Origin: JBPRGG01 sp051418075
GTDB taxonomy: Bacteria; Bacteroidota; Bacteroidia; Cytophagales; Cyclobacteriaceae
Direction: 5' to 3'
Length of the DNA: 24,555 nt
Assembly: GCA_051418075.1 (NCBI GenBank)
Contig: JBPRGG010000133.1
Coordinates: 1-24,555 of the forward strand
The translations under genes were made by a program, and so were the position numbers. The notes below the pieces were generated by a model. The model made no database searches. It saw only the letters and a program-made list of their open reading frames with translations, and was not told where the DNA came from. Positions 1-7,101 of the stretch are shown one piece after another (within the stretch, counting starts at the first letter, position 1; each line of letters opens with the position of its first letter).

Positions 1-1
1 G

Positions 2-130
2 CAGGGCTACCTGAATGAATATTGCTACAGGTTTAACCGCAACAGGCAAAAACCGATGATCTTTCATTTAATGGTGGTCAGGATGCTGGCTACGCCGCCG
101 GCGCCCTATAAATTACTTCATAATACTTAG
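2..130 (+). mobile_element. C-terminal end of an IS1595-family (ISXO2-like) transposase
   Basis: The first 42 codons of the window, read from base 2 to a TAG at 128-130, give the end of a DDE transposase. The run GYLNEYCYRFNRNRQ (residues 2-16 of the fragment) matches the conserved C-terminal block of ISXO2/IS1595 transposases, where a Y-L-x-E-(F/Y)-x-(F/Y)-R-F-N-R motif follows the last catalytic residue. The rest of the gene, including the catalytic triad, lies upstream of the window, so it is not possible to say whether the element is complete. I could not identify a terminal inverted repeat with confidence after the stop, so the right edge of the element is open. The assignment rests on motif recognition only. 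Confidence 0.72.
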
Positions 131-351
131 ATGGATAATTATAAATAGTTAAGAACAATTTTGGTCAGTTAAATTGATTCATGTTCAAATCAAACAAGAT
201 AAGCTGCCTTAATTCTTATTCAATCATTTCAAGTGCTTCAAACAAAGAGCAAACCAGATCAGTCACACCATTCCAATATACCCATCACTAAATCATCATT
301 TAAATTGACGACTATTTACTTTGCCACTATAGATGATAACAGCATTTTTAC

Positions 352-359
352 TATTTTTG
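352..359 (+). promoter_or_regulatory. Possible -7 box for purL
   Basis: TATTTTTG at 352-359 matches the Bacteroidota -7 consensus TAnnTTTG and lies 30 bp before the purL ATG, which would give a short leader. A TTTG occurs at 320-323, but the 28-bp gap is longer than the usual spacing of about 19 bp, so only the -7 element is supported. The sequence is AT-rich and a chance match is possible. No purine-responsive riboswitch was recognised in 131-389. Confidence 0.3.
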
Positions 360-389
360 GCCCTTTATTAAAATCTAATAAAACATCCA

Positions 390-3300
390 ATGATCCTATT
401 CTACAAATCAACCCAGGCCGCTTATTTCGCTGTAAAAATAACCAAAGTATTGAATGAAGATAATACCAATAAACTCAGATGGTTGTTTGCAGGAGCAGAA
501 CTGATCAAAAATGATCGTATTGAAGGTCTTTTTATTGGACCCAGGGTAGAAATGATCACCCCCTGGAGTACCAATGCTGTAGAGATTACTCAAAATATGG
601 GTATAGATGGCATAGAAAGGACAGAAGCGTTTCTGGCCGCTGATTCTGAGCAAACCAGTTATGACCCTATGTTGAAAAAACTTTATAGGGGCCTTGATCA
701 GGACATCCTGACCATTAATAAAAAACCGGAACCTACTATTTACATTGATGATATTCAGCAATATAATGAACAGGAAGGATTGGCCCTAAGCCAGGAGGAA
801 ATAGCATACCTTAATCAGGTAAGTCAAACTATTGGTCGTAAACTAACTGATAGCGAAGTATTTGGATTTAGCCAGGTAAATTCTGAACATTGTCGTCATA
901 AAATATTTAATGGTAGTTTTATAATTGACGGGGAAGAAAAGGACCATTCCTTGTTTGAATTGATAAAAAGAACTTCACAAGCCCATCCAGGTAATCTGGT
1001 ATCGGCCTATAAAGATAATGTGGCATTCATTAAGGGCCCTGTAGCCCGACAGTTTGCTCCCAAACATCCGGATAAACCATCCTTTTTTGAATTGAAAGAT
1101 GCTGAAACTGTTCTTTCACTAAAGGCAGAAACTCACAACTTCCCTACTACTGTAGAACCTTTTAATGGCGCCTCTACTGGTACAGGTGGAGAAATAAGGG
1201 ACCGGATGGCTGGGGGCAAAGCTGGCATACCATTAGCTGGCACAGCCGTATATATGACCTCCTACCCCCGGCTTGAAGATGGCAGGCCCTGGGAAAGCAA
1301 TTCTCCTGCCCGTAAATGGCTGTATCATACACCAGATGATATTTTGATCAAAGCCTCCAATGGTGCCAGTGACTTTGGCAATAAATTCGGACAACCACTG
1401 ATCTGTGGCAGTTTACTTACCTTCGAATACCAGGGTCAATTAAAAAAATATGGTTTTGACAAGGTAATCATGCTGGCAGGCGGGGTAGGATATGCTAAAA
1501 AGAAAGATAGTTTGAAAGACATTCCTGAAAAAGGGGATAAAATCATTGTAATGGGTGGTGATAATTACCGAATTGGAATGGGGGGTGGGGCTGTTTCTTC
1601 GGTGGCCACCGGTGAGTATGGCAACATGATTGAACTGAATGCGGTACAACGGGCCAATCCGGAGATGCAAAAAAGAGTTGCCAATGCTATCCGGGCCCTG
1701 GCTGAACAAGATCATAATCCCATCATATCCATCCACGACCATGGAGCCGGAGGTCATTTGAACTGTTTGTCAGAGTTAGTAGAAGATAAAGGAGGCGCTA
1801 TAACCATTGATCAACTTCCTTTGGGTGATCCCACTTTATCAGCCAAGGAGATCATAGGAAACGAATCACAGGAACGCATGGGTCTGGTCATGAAAAAGGT
1901 GGACCTGGACCTTTTGCGGAAAATCGCTGAAAGAGAACGTGCCCCTTTATATGTAGTCGGTGAAATTACTGACGATATGAATTTCCAGTTCAAGTCCAAA
2001 GAAAAGCCCTATCCCATTGACCTGAAGCTGGAATACCTGTTTGGCAAACCACCCAAAACCATTTTAAGGGATCAAACCTCCTCTGCTGACTTTGATGCTG
2101 TAAAATACGACACTCCTGAAATCACAGCCTACCTGGAAAATGTGCTGCAAATAGAAGCCGTTGCCTGTAAAGACTGGCTAACCAATAAGGTAGATCGTTG
2201 CGTAACCGGAAAGGTAGCCAGTCAACAAACTGCCGGAACTGTTCAGTTACCCTTAAATAATGTAGCGGTAGTAGCTCTTGATTTTAATAGCCTGAAGGGC
2301 ATTGCTACCGCCATTGGACATGCCCCGGTTCCTGGCCTGATAGACCCTGCCGCCGGCTCAGTGCTTGCTATTGCAGAATCATTGACTAACCTGGTCTGGG
2401 CCCCCTTAGTTAATGGATTAGATCAGGTTTCGCTTTCCGCCAACTGGATGTGGCCGGCCAAAAATCAGGGAGAAAACGCCCGCTTATATCAGGCTGTGGA
2501 ATCTGCCAGTGAATTTGCCATTAAATTGGGTGTGAATATACCTACCGGTAAGGACTCCTTGTCCATGACCCAGAAATATCCGGACGGACAGGTAGTTTTT
2601 TCTCCTGGTACTGTCATTATTTCAGCAATGGGTGAAGTAAGCCAGGTAAATCAAACAGTGTCCCCGCCTATACAGCCAGAAATGGACTCTGAAATGATCT
2701 ATATTGATTTCTCCTCTGATTCATTAAAGCTGGGGGGAAGCAGTCTGGCCCAGGTGCTTAGTGCGATTGGTAATGAAACACCCACTGTAAAGGACCCAGC
2801 CTATTTTAAACAAGCTTTTACAGCAGTACAGGAGCTTATTCAAAACAATTTAGTCCTGGCCGGGCATGATATTTCAGCTGGGGGCTTACTGGTTTGCCTG
2901 TTAGAAATGCTATTTGGCAGTAATGAAACTGGTTTAAATATTGATCTTTCCCAAGTCTCTGCCAAAGACCCGGTGGCATTATTTTTCAGCGAAAACCCAG
3001 GTGTTATCTTACAGGTTAAACAGTCTGATCAGGTGAAGAATTTACTGAAAAAATATAATTTGAAATTTCATGAAATAGGTAAAATCACTTCAACCAGAAG
3101 CTTGAGCATTCAAACATCCAACCATCAATTTGAATTTGAAATAAATCGGCTACGGGATATCTGGTTTAAAACTTCCTACTTGCTGGATCAGAAGCAAACA
3201 AAGGTTTCACTGGCTCAGGAGAGGTTCAATAATTACAAGCATCAGGCACTTACATATACTTTTAAACCGGAATTTGGCGGTAGGTATGAAAAATATCAAA

Positions 3301-4085
3301 TTGACCCTGATCGTACACAATCCAGTGGTTTAAAAGCTGCTATTATCAGGGAAAAAGGCATAAACGGGGACAGAGAGATGGCTTATATGCTCTATTTGGC
3401 CGGTTTTGATGTAAAAGATGTGCATATGACTGACCTGATCAGTGGACGGGAAACGCTTGAGGATATACAATTCATCGTCTTTACCGGAGGTTTTTCCAAT
3501 TCTGATGTACTGGGTTCGGCTAAAGGTTGGGCCGGTGCTTTTCTTTATAATGAGCAGGCCAAAAAATCACTGGATCAATTTTACCAAAGACAAGACACTT
3601 TAAGCCTGGGCGTGTGTAATGGTTGTCAACTTATGGCTGAATTAGGACTGATTTATCCGGAACAGGAAGAGCATCCTAAAATGAAACACAATGATTCAGG
3701 AAAATTTGAATGTGCATTTGTAAATGTAGATATTCCTGAGAATCAGTCTGTATTATTAAAATCGCTGGGTGGTACCAGGCTAGGTATTTGGGTAGCCCAT
3801 GGTGAAGGTAAATTTTCTCTGCCATTACCGGAAGATCAGTATCAGATTCCTATGAAATATAGTTTTGATAAATATCCTGGTAATCCCAACAATTCTCCTT
3901 TTGCCACAGCTGCAATTTGTAGCCAGGATGGCCGTCATTTGGCTATGATGCCTCATTTAGAGCGATCATTTTTACCCTGGCAATGGGCTCATTATCCCAC
4001 AAACAGGTCTAATGATGAGGTATCTCCCTGGATTGAAGCATTTGTAAATGCCCGGGAATGGCTTAAAAAAGTTAACTCTAAGTAA
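390..4085 (+). CDS. purL: Phosphoribosylformylglycinamidine synthase, single-chain type
   Basis: This cytoplasmic enzyme makes formylglycinamidine ribonucleotide from FGAR, glutamine and ATP, the fourth step of purine synthesis. At 1231 aa it is the large fused form, slightly shorter than the roughly 1295-aa E. coli protein. The linker motif SEHCRHK is at residues 165-171 and the nucleotide-site motif KAETHNFPTT begins at 245, followed by a Gly-rich GASTGTGGEIRDR segment. Two repeated AIR-synthase-like halves follow. A class I glutamine amidotransferase domain is at the C-terminus, with nucleophile Cys1076 in GVCNGCQ and the His1189/Glu1191 pair in MPHLER. The start at 390 gives MILFYKS, like the usual beginning of Bacteroidota homologues. 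The gene appears to stand alone with regard to other pur genes. The frame is intact. Confidence 0.97.
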   Translation: MILFYKSTQAAYFAVKITKVLNEDNTNKLRWLFAGAELIKNDRIEGLFIGPRVEMITPWSTNAVEITQNMGIDGIERTEAFLAADSEQTSYDPMLKKLYRGLDQDILTINKKPEPTIYIDDIQQYNEQEGLALSQEEIAYLNQVSQTIGRKLTDSEVFGFSQVNSEHCRHKIFNGSFIIDGEEKDHSLFELIKRTSQAHPGNLVSAYKDNVAFIKGPVARQFAPKHPDKPSFFELKDAETVLSLKAETHNFPTTVEPFNGASTGTGGEIRDRMAGGKAGIPLAGTAVYMTSYPRLEDGRPWESNSPARKWLYHTPDDILIKASNGASDFGNKFGQPLICGSLLTFEYQGQLKKYGFDKVIMLAGGVGYAKKKDSLKDIPEKGDKIIVMGGDNYRIGMGGGAVSSVATGEYGNMIELNAVQRANPEMQKRVANAIRALAEQDHNPIISIHDHGAGGHLNCLSELVEDKGGAITIDQLPLGDPTLSAKEIIGNESQERMGLVMKKVDLDLLRKIAERERAPLYVVGEITDDMNFQFKSKEKPYPIDLKLEYLFGKPPKTILRDQTSSADFDAVKYDTPEITAYLENVLQIEAVACKDWLTNKVDRCVTGKVASQQTAGTVQLPLNNVAVVALDFNSLKGIATAIGHAPVPGLIDPAAGSVLAIAESLTNLVWAPLVNGLDQVSLSANWMWPAKNQGENARLYQAVESASEFAIKLGVNIPTGKDSLSMTQKYPDGQVVFSPGTVIISAMGEVSQVNQTVSPPIQPEMDSEMIYIDFSSDSLKLGGSSLAQVLSAIGNETPTVKDPAYFKQAFTAVQELIQNNLVLAGHDISAGGLLVCLLEMLFGSNETGLNIDLSQVSAKDPVALFFSENPGVILQVKQSDQVKNLLKKYNLKFHEIGKITSTRSLSIQTSNHQFEFEINRLRDIWFKTSYLLDQKQTKVSLAQERFNNYKHQALTYTFKPEFGGRYEKYQIDPDRTQSSGLKAAIIREKGINGDREMAYMLYLAGFDVKDVHMTDLISGRETLEDIQFIVFTGGFSNSDVLGSAKGWAGAFLYNEQAKKSLDQFYQRQDTLSLGVCNGCQLMAELGLIYPEQEEHPKMKHNDSGKFECAFVNVDIPENQSVLLKSLGGTRLGIWVAHGEGKFSLPLPEDQYQIPMKYSFDKYPGNPNNSPFATAAICSQDGRHLAMMPHLERSFLPWQWAHYPTNRSNDEVSPWIEAFVNAREWLKKVNSK

Positions 4086-4144
4086 ATGATTGATAACTTT
4101 TAGGGGGTTAATTTTTTTTAATAATAAAGCCTAAATTTTTTACC

Positions 4145-4582
4145 ATGGACAAATACAAACTTCTAGCTGCAGAAATGAATGGTTTTAGGTATGCTGATTA
4201 CTATAATCATTTGGGAAACCTGCATTTTGACACGATCTTACCAAATGAAGTAAAAAGGCTGGAAAAAGCAGCGCAGGAAAATTGGTCTGATGATCAAATA
4301 AGCAGGGAGTTGAAACTGGATCGTGAAGTAGCCAGGAAGAAACTCAGAAAATATAAGCTGGCTAAAAAGTTGATTGAAAGTCCGGGTCTGGCTGAATTTC
4401 TACGGAGGAGCTTGCGGGAAACTTTAAAGACCTGTGCCTCTATCTCTGAAGAAGAACAGGAACAAATGGTAGAAAATATCTGTCAAAGGATGACAGACCT
4501 GGGCTTTATGCTGGAAAGACGAAACCAGCAATTACATGAACTCACACCCGACCTTTTAGGAACCACAAAGAAATATAATTAG
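4145..4582 (+). CDS. Uncharacterised 145-aa basic helical protein
   Basis: I do not recognise this family. The protein is predicted soluble, with no signal peptide or membrane segment, and rich in Lys, Arg, Glu and Leu. Residues 45-75 (WSDDQISRELKLDREVARKK and onward) look like a helix-turn-helix-type stretch: an acidic turn, a short helix and then a strongly basic helix. That could be a DNA- or RNA-binding surface, but this is inference from composition. The C-terminal half (about 80-135) is another helical, Glu/Gln-rich segment. It begins 59 bp after purL and ends 58 bp before yjbQ on the same strand, so transcription with either is possible. The ATG at 4145 is preceded by a T-rich leader and no Shine-Dalgarno, as is normal here. 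Confidence 0.7.
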   Translation: MDKYKLLAAEMNGFRYADYYNHLGNLHFDTILPNEVKRLEKAAQENWSDDQISRELKLDREVARKKLRKYKLAKKLIESPGLAEFLRRSLRETLKTCASISEEEQEQMVENICQRMTDLGFMLERRNQQLHELTPDLLGTTKKYN

Positions 4583-4640
4583 GTGAGACTTTCTATAATG
4601 ACATTAGACCATATAAAGATATATCCTTAATTTAGCAGCT

Positions 4641-5084
4641 ATGAAAATTGAAATTCAAACCAGATTTATAGAATTCAATACTAAGGGTAATACCCACATT
4701 ATTGATCTCACTGATAAGATCCGGAAAGAACTGCACCAATCCGGATTCAATGAAGGGAATGTTACTGTATTTGGCATTGGATCAACCACAGGAATTTCTA
4801 CTGTGGAATTTGAGCCAGGCCTGGTTCAACATGACATAAATGACATGTTTCAAAAAATTGCCCCTTATGGGGTATCCTATGAACATAACAACACCTGGAA
4901 TGATGATAACGGAGCCTCTCACTTACGCTCTACATTAATGGGGAGTTCTCTTAATGTCCCCTTTACATCGGGTGAATTAATCCTGGGAACCTGGCAACAG
5001 ATCATTTTCATTGATTTTGATACCCGCCCCCGATCACGAAAAGTAGTAGTCCAGTTTATTGGCTCGAAAAATGATCAGGGTTAA
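4641..5084 (+). CDS. yjbQ: YjbQ/UPF0047 family protein
   Basis: A 147-aa member of the YjbQ (UPF0047) family, small cytoplasmic proteins that form trimers. E. coli YjbQ has weak thiamine-phosphate synthase activity, but the true physiological role is uncertain. Diagnostic features are the GSTTGISTVEFEPGL segment (about 48-62), a conserved QHD near residue 64, and the C-terminal block with ASHLRSTLMGSSLNVPF followed by LGTWQQIIFIDFD and RPRSRKV. The His residues in these blocks are the ones thought to bind metal in family structures. The length is typical. The family usually has an NDNAHAH-like element; here it reads WNDDNGASHLRS, so one His is replaced, which may affect metal binding. Confidence 0.9.
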   Translation: MKIEIQTRFIEFNTKGNTHIIDLTDKIRKELHQSGFNEGNVTVFGIGSTTGISTVEFEPGLVQHDINDMFQKIAPYGVSYEHNNTWNDDNGASHLRSTLMGSSLNVPFTSGELILGTWQQIIFIDFDTRPRSRKVVVQFIGSKNDQG

Positions 5085-5339
5085 TAATCATTTTTATAGT
5101 TGTTACGCGACTATGCACTTATTGATTATAAGCCATTTATATCGCTTTAGGCCCCTCCTATCAAGTACCAGTTTTTCCAATCATGTACGTTATTAATGAT
5201 AAGAAAGACTGTTCAGCTTGCTTAGGTTGTACGTTTCAATTAGTGTCATTAGTAATCTACCATTTCACACAAAAAAAAACACTTAGAACGGATGACCGAC
5301 GACGGCTGACCGCTGCTGAAAAATTAATTAAATTAACGG

Positions 5340-5363
5340 CTGATATCATTTTCATAGTATCAG
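5340..5363 (+). repeat. Short inverted repeat
   Basis: CTGATA at 5340-5345 and TATCAG at 5358-5363 form a 6-bp stem with a 12-nt loop, about 40 bp ahead of the GC-rich block. There is no T-tract directly after it. It may be incidental in this AT-rich stretch. Confidence 0.25.
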
Positions 5364-5399
5364 AGAATTACGAATGGAAAAGCATATGAAGCAATAAAA

Positions 5400-5493
5400 A
5401 GCGGGTAGGCCCGACAGACAATACAGGTGCAACGGAGTGCCAGGCTACGATGGCCCCAGACGAAAAGGGCGCGGCAGGTGCGGGCATTTTTTT
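5400..5493 (+). ncRNA. Candidate structured RNA in a GC-rich block
   Basis: A block of about 90 bp is much more GC-rich than its AT-rich surroundings and has no convincing ORF. It can form several small hairpins in order: CGGG 5402-5405 with CCCG 5410-5413; GGUGC 5426-5430 with GUGCC 5437-5441 (two G-U pairs, loop AACGGA); GGC 5443-5445 with GCC 5453-5455; and GCCC 5453-5456 with GGGC 5467-5470. The last two share bases, so they are alternatives. A long-range pairing, GCCCG 5409-5413 with CGGGC 5481-5485, could close the whole block but competes with the first hairpin. A run of T follows at 5487-5493, as at an intrinsic terminator. The plus strand is favoured because the T-run is at that end. 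Bacteroidota carry intergenic RNA motifs such as Flavo-1; I cannot tell from memory whether this is one of them. Confidence 0.4.
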
Positions 5494-5494
5494 C

Positions 5495-5622
5495 TGTCCT
5501 GATTTTTTTTGCCTGCTTTTTTTTATCAATTACCTACATTTAGACAAATGTTTCTTGCCTCTGCCTTAACAAGCAAGTGTTTCTTATGAGAGAAAAAAAG
5601 CAGGTCCCCTCCGGACAGGACA
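5495..5622. repeat. Long imperfect inverted repeat with internal hairpins
   Basis: Two nested complementary arm pairs span this stretch: TGTCCT 5495-5500 with AGGACA 5617-5622, and a perfect 12-bp pair CCTGCTTTTTTT 5512-5523 with AAAAAAAGCAGG 5593-5604. Inside them lie two more hairpins: ACATTT 5536-5541 with AAATGT 5546-5551 (loop AGAC), and CTTGC 5554-5558 with GCAAG 5573-5577. GTCC/GGAC at 5604-5614 forms a small extra stem. The result is a branched structure that could be a folded RNA, a double-ended terminator or a small non-autonomous mobile element. Much of the main stem is A/T homopolymer, so some of it may be chance. Confidence 0.45.
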
Positions 5623-5676
5623 AAAGATCGAGTAAAGTAGAATTTCAATTAAGATGCAGTCAACAAACATAACCTT

Positions 5677-5695
5677 ATAACCCCTCCTGGGTTAT
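5677..5695 (+). promoter_or_regulatory. Hairpin upstream of the 44-codon ORF
   Basis: ATAACCC (5677-5683), a five-base loop CTCCT and GGGTTAT (5689-5695) form a perfect 7-bp stem-loop ending 39 bp before the ATG of the small ORF at 5735. There is no downstream T-run, so it is not a normal terminator. If transcribed it would sit in the 5' leader and could affect stability or translation. That role is inference. Confidence 0.4.
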
Positions 5696-5734
5696 GAATA
5701 TGAAATCAGATTTAAACTAAAAAGCAATTGAACT

Positions 5735-5869
5735 ATGGCAGATGATAAAGAAAAAAAGAAAGTGGAAACTCCTGATCCCCCGCAAAGGAAAGAACCAGTA
5801 CCTGATAAACACAATGTGGAGGGAAAAGAAAAAGACCAAAATGACCAGTCATCCGACAAAGATGATTGA
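5735..5869 (+). CDS. Possible small, highly charged 44-aa protein
   Basis: An ATG-started ORF of 44 codons, too short for standard gene calling, that ends in TGA at 5867-5869. The product is extremely hydrophilic: it is made mostly of Lys, Asp, Glu, Pro and Gln, begins MADDKEKKKVETPDPPQRKE and ends in a Ser/Asp-rich tail. It contains no Cys or Trp and no hydrophobic segment, so it should be disordered. Short, charged, disordered proteins of this kind are common beside stress genes in Bacteroidota, but I recognise no family. Evidence for coding is the clean amino-acid composition with no hydrophobic residues, unlike random translation of AT-rich DNA, and the isolated position behind a hairpin leader. 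It could still be a chance ORF in purine-rich DNA. Confidence 0.45.
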   Translation: MADDKEKKKVETPDPPQRKEPVPDKHNVEGKEKDQNDQSSDKDD

Positions 5870-6167
5870 TCAAAACACCTTTTACATAAGCTAAAAAAGA
5901 GGTTTCTCAGAACAGGACAAATGGAGAAGTATTTTGATTTATTTTTCAGGAAAATTGTTTACAAACCTGTTCTCTTCCTCTAAATTCAAGAATTCAACCC
6001 TTCTTTGCATTAAAATTTGCCTCCCTGTTACCGAACCAAAAATCTAACCTTTTCGTTTTAGCATAAGATAAATTAAATAAGTTAAGATTTAGATAAATTA
6101 CTATATTTTATTTAATTTTAGCTCGTTATTAGAATTGAAATTGTTAAACCATTAAAATAAATAAAAA
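5870..6167. other. AT-rich spacer before tatA
   Basis: No ORF is seen. An 8-bp inverted repeat, AGAACAGG at 5909-5916 and CCTGTTCT at 5966-5973, lies about 200 bp before tatA. The last 110 bp are almost pure A/T and presumably contain the tatA promoter, but I find no clean TTTG/TAnnTTTG pair. Confidence 0.4.
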
Positions 6168-6365
6168 ATGCATACATTATTCGCATTTATCGGAGGAATA
6201 GGAGGATGGGAAGTTCTGCTTATCCTGTTAGTTGTTTTGATCTTTTTTGGCGCTAAAAGAATTCCTGAATTAGCCCGGGGATTAGGTAAGGGTATGAGAG
6301 AATTTAAAGATGCTACCACCGGCATTAAGAAAGATCTTGAAGAAGGAATTAATACTGATAAATAA
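6168..6365 (+). CDS. tatA: Sec-independent translocase subunit TatA (TatA/E type)
   Basis: This 65-aa protein is the pore-forming component of the twin-arginine export system in the inner membrane. It begins with a short periplasmic segment and a transmembrane helix (about 13-27, GGWEVLLILLVVLIFFG), followed by the hinge FGAKRIPELARGLGKGMREFK. This gives the amphipathic helix with the family's conserved Phe-Gly hinge and Pro. A charged tail follows. The length is typical of the short Bacteroidota TatA forms. tatC and tatB-like genes are not adjacent. It is followed 13 bp later by a strong terminator, so it is monocistronic. The ATG has an A-rich leader. The opposite-strand reading frame of similar length is a shadow. 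Confidence 0.95.
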   Translation: MHTLFAFIGGIGGWEVLLILLVVLIFFGAKRIPELARGLGKGMREFKDATTGIKKDLEEGINTDK

Positions 6366-6378
6366 AACAAGATAAGAC

Positions 6379-6414
6379 AGGATATTATGGTTGATTACCA
6401 TGATATCCTTTTTT
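6379..6414 (+). terminator. Intrinsic terminator of tatA, overlapping the trmJ 3' end
   Basis: AGGATATTATGGT (6379-6391) pairs with ACCATGATATCCT (6397-6409), a 13-bp stem with one G-U wobble, a 5-nt loop (TGATT) and a T-run through 6414. The trmJ stop codon (6385-6387, minus strand) and its last codons are inside the stem, so the same hairpin also ends the convergent transcript's coding region. On the minus strand the following sequence is only moderately T-rich, so termination is best supported in the plus direction. Confidence 0.85.
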
Positions 6415-7092
6415 GCTTTTGCTCCCTCCCACCCTGCTGACCAGGGAAAGAATCAAATGAACATCTTCCTGACCAATCAAAGCTAACCTTTCCAGTATCC
6501 TGTAATATAGATTTGGGTTTTTATCTATTTTATACTCTTGTAACAACTTTTTTACTTCCTGATCCATTACCCGCCACTCAGCCGCATGAGCTACCTCCTG
6601 ACGCTGTGTGAGATCTAACTTGGCTTTGGCTAATTCATAAGCATACAACATTACAGCCTGGGACAGATTTAATGAAGGGAAAGGAGCTGCTAATGGAATA
6701 GAAGTGACTATATGACAAAGTCTTAACTCCTGATTGGTCAAGCCGGATTCCTCCCGGCCAAACACCAGACCCACCTGATTAATAGCAGTTCCTTTCTGTC
6801 TGAGTAATTCCCCCAGTTGGTCTGCCTTAAAATAATTCAATTTTGTGGATCTCTTTTTAGCTGTGGTTCCTATTACAAAATCCAGGTCGGCTACAGCTGT
6901 TGAAAGATCATCAAATACATCTGCCTGATCCAGGATATCTGCTGATCCGTGAGCTACCCAACGGGCTTTGCCCTGACTAAATTCTGCCGGGCCAACCAAT
7001 CTTAAAGAAGTGAATCCCATAGTTTTAATAGCCCTGGCGCTGGCTCCAATATTTTCCGGTACCGCCGGTTCTACCAAAATAAAATGCAACAT
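6385..7092 (-). CDS. trmJ: TrmJ-type tRNA 2'-O-methyltransferase (SpoU/TrmH superfamily)
   Basis: This 235-aa cytoplasmic SPOUT methyltransferase is predicted to 2'-O-methylate the ribose of nucleotide 32 in the anticodon loop of tRNAs, using S-adenosylmethionine. Motif 1 is LVEPAVPENIGASARA (6-21, with Asn14), motif 2 is FGREESGL (111-118), and motif 3, which forms the SAM-binding knot, is SIPLAAPFPSLNLSQAV (131-147). The C-terminal 75 residues form a helical extension typical of TrmJ (E. coli TrmJ is about 246 aa) rather than of TrmL, which lacks it. It lies 9 bp downstream of the unknown 439-aa gene on the same strand, so the two are probably co-transcribed. The end of the gene is encoded in the tatA terminator hairpin. 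Confidence 0.88.
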   Translation of the reverse strand: MLHFILVEPAVPENIGASARAIKTMGFTSLRLVGPAEFSQGKARWVAHGSADILDQADVFDDLSTAVADLDFVIGTTAKKRSTKLNYFKADQLGELLRQKGTAINQVGLVFGREESGLTNQELRLCHIVTSIPLAAPFPSLNLSQAVMLYAYELAKAKLDLTQRQEVAHAAEWRVMDQEVKKLLQEYKIDKNPNLYYRILERLALIGQEDVHLILSLVSRVGGSKSKKGYHGNQP

Positions 7093-7101
7093 AAATAATT
7101 G

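Noticed and set aside
233..457. A 74-codon ORF overlapping the purL start
   Set aside because: It overlaps purL by about 70 bp in another frame, has low-complexity composition from AT-rich DNA and a non-ATG start. A shadow frame.
5183..5389. A 68-codon plus-strand ORF with a CSACLGC motif
   Set aside because: The Cys spacing looks ferredoxin-like, but the rest is a mix of unrelated composition, part of it from a GC-rich patch (around 5290-5315). There is no family match and it lies in a repeat-rich gap. Probably chance.
5400..5490. RNase P, SRP RNA, tmRNA or cobalamin riboswitch
   Set aside because: None of the invariant segments of these RNAs that I can recall are present in the block.
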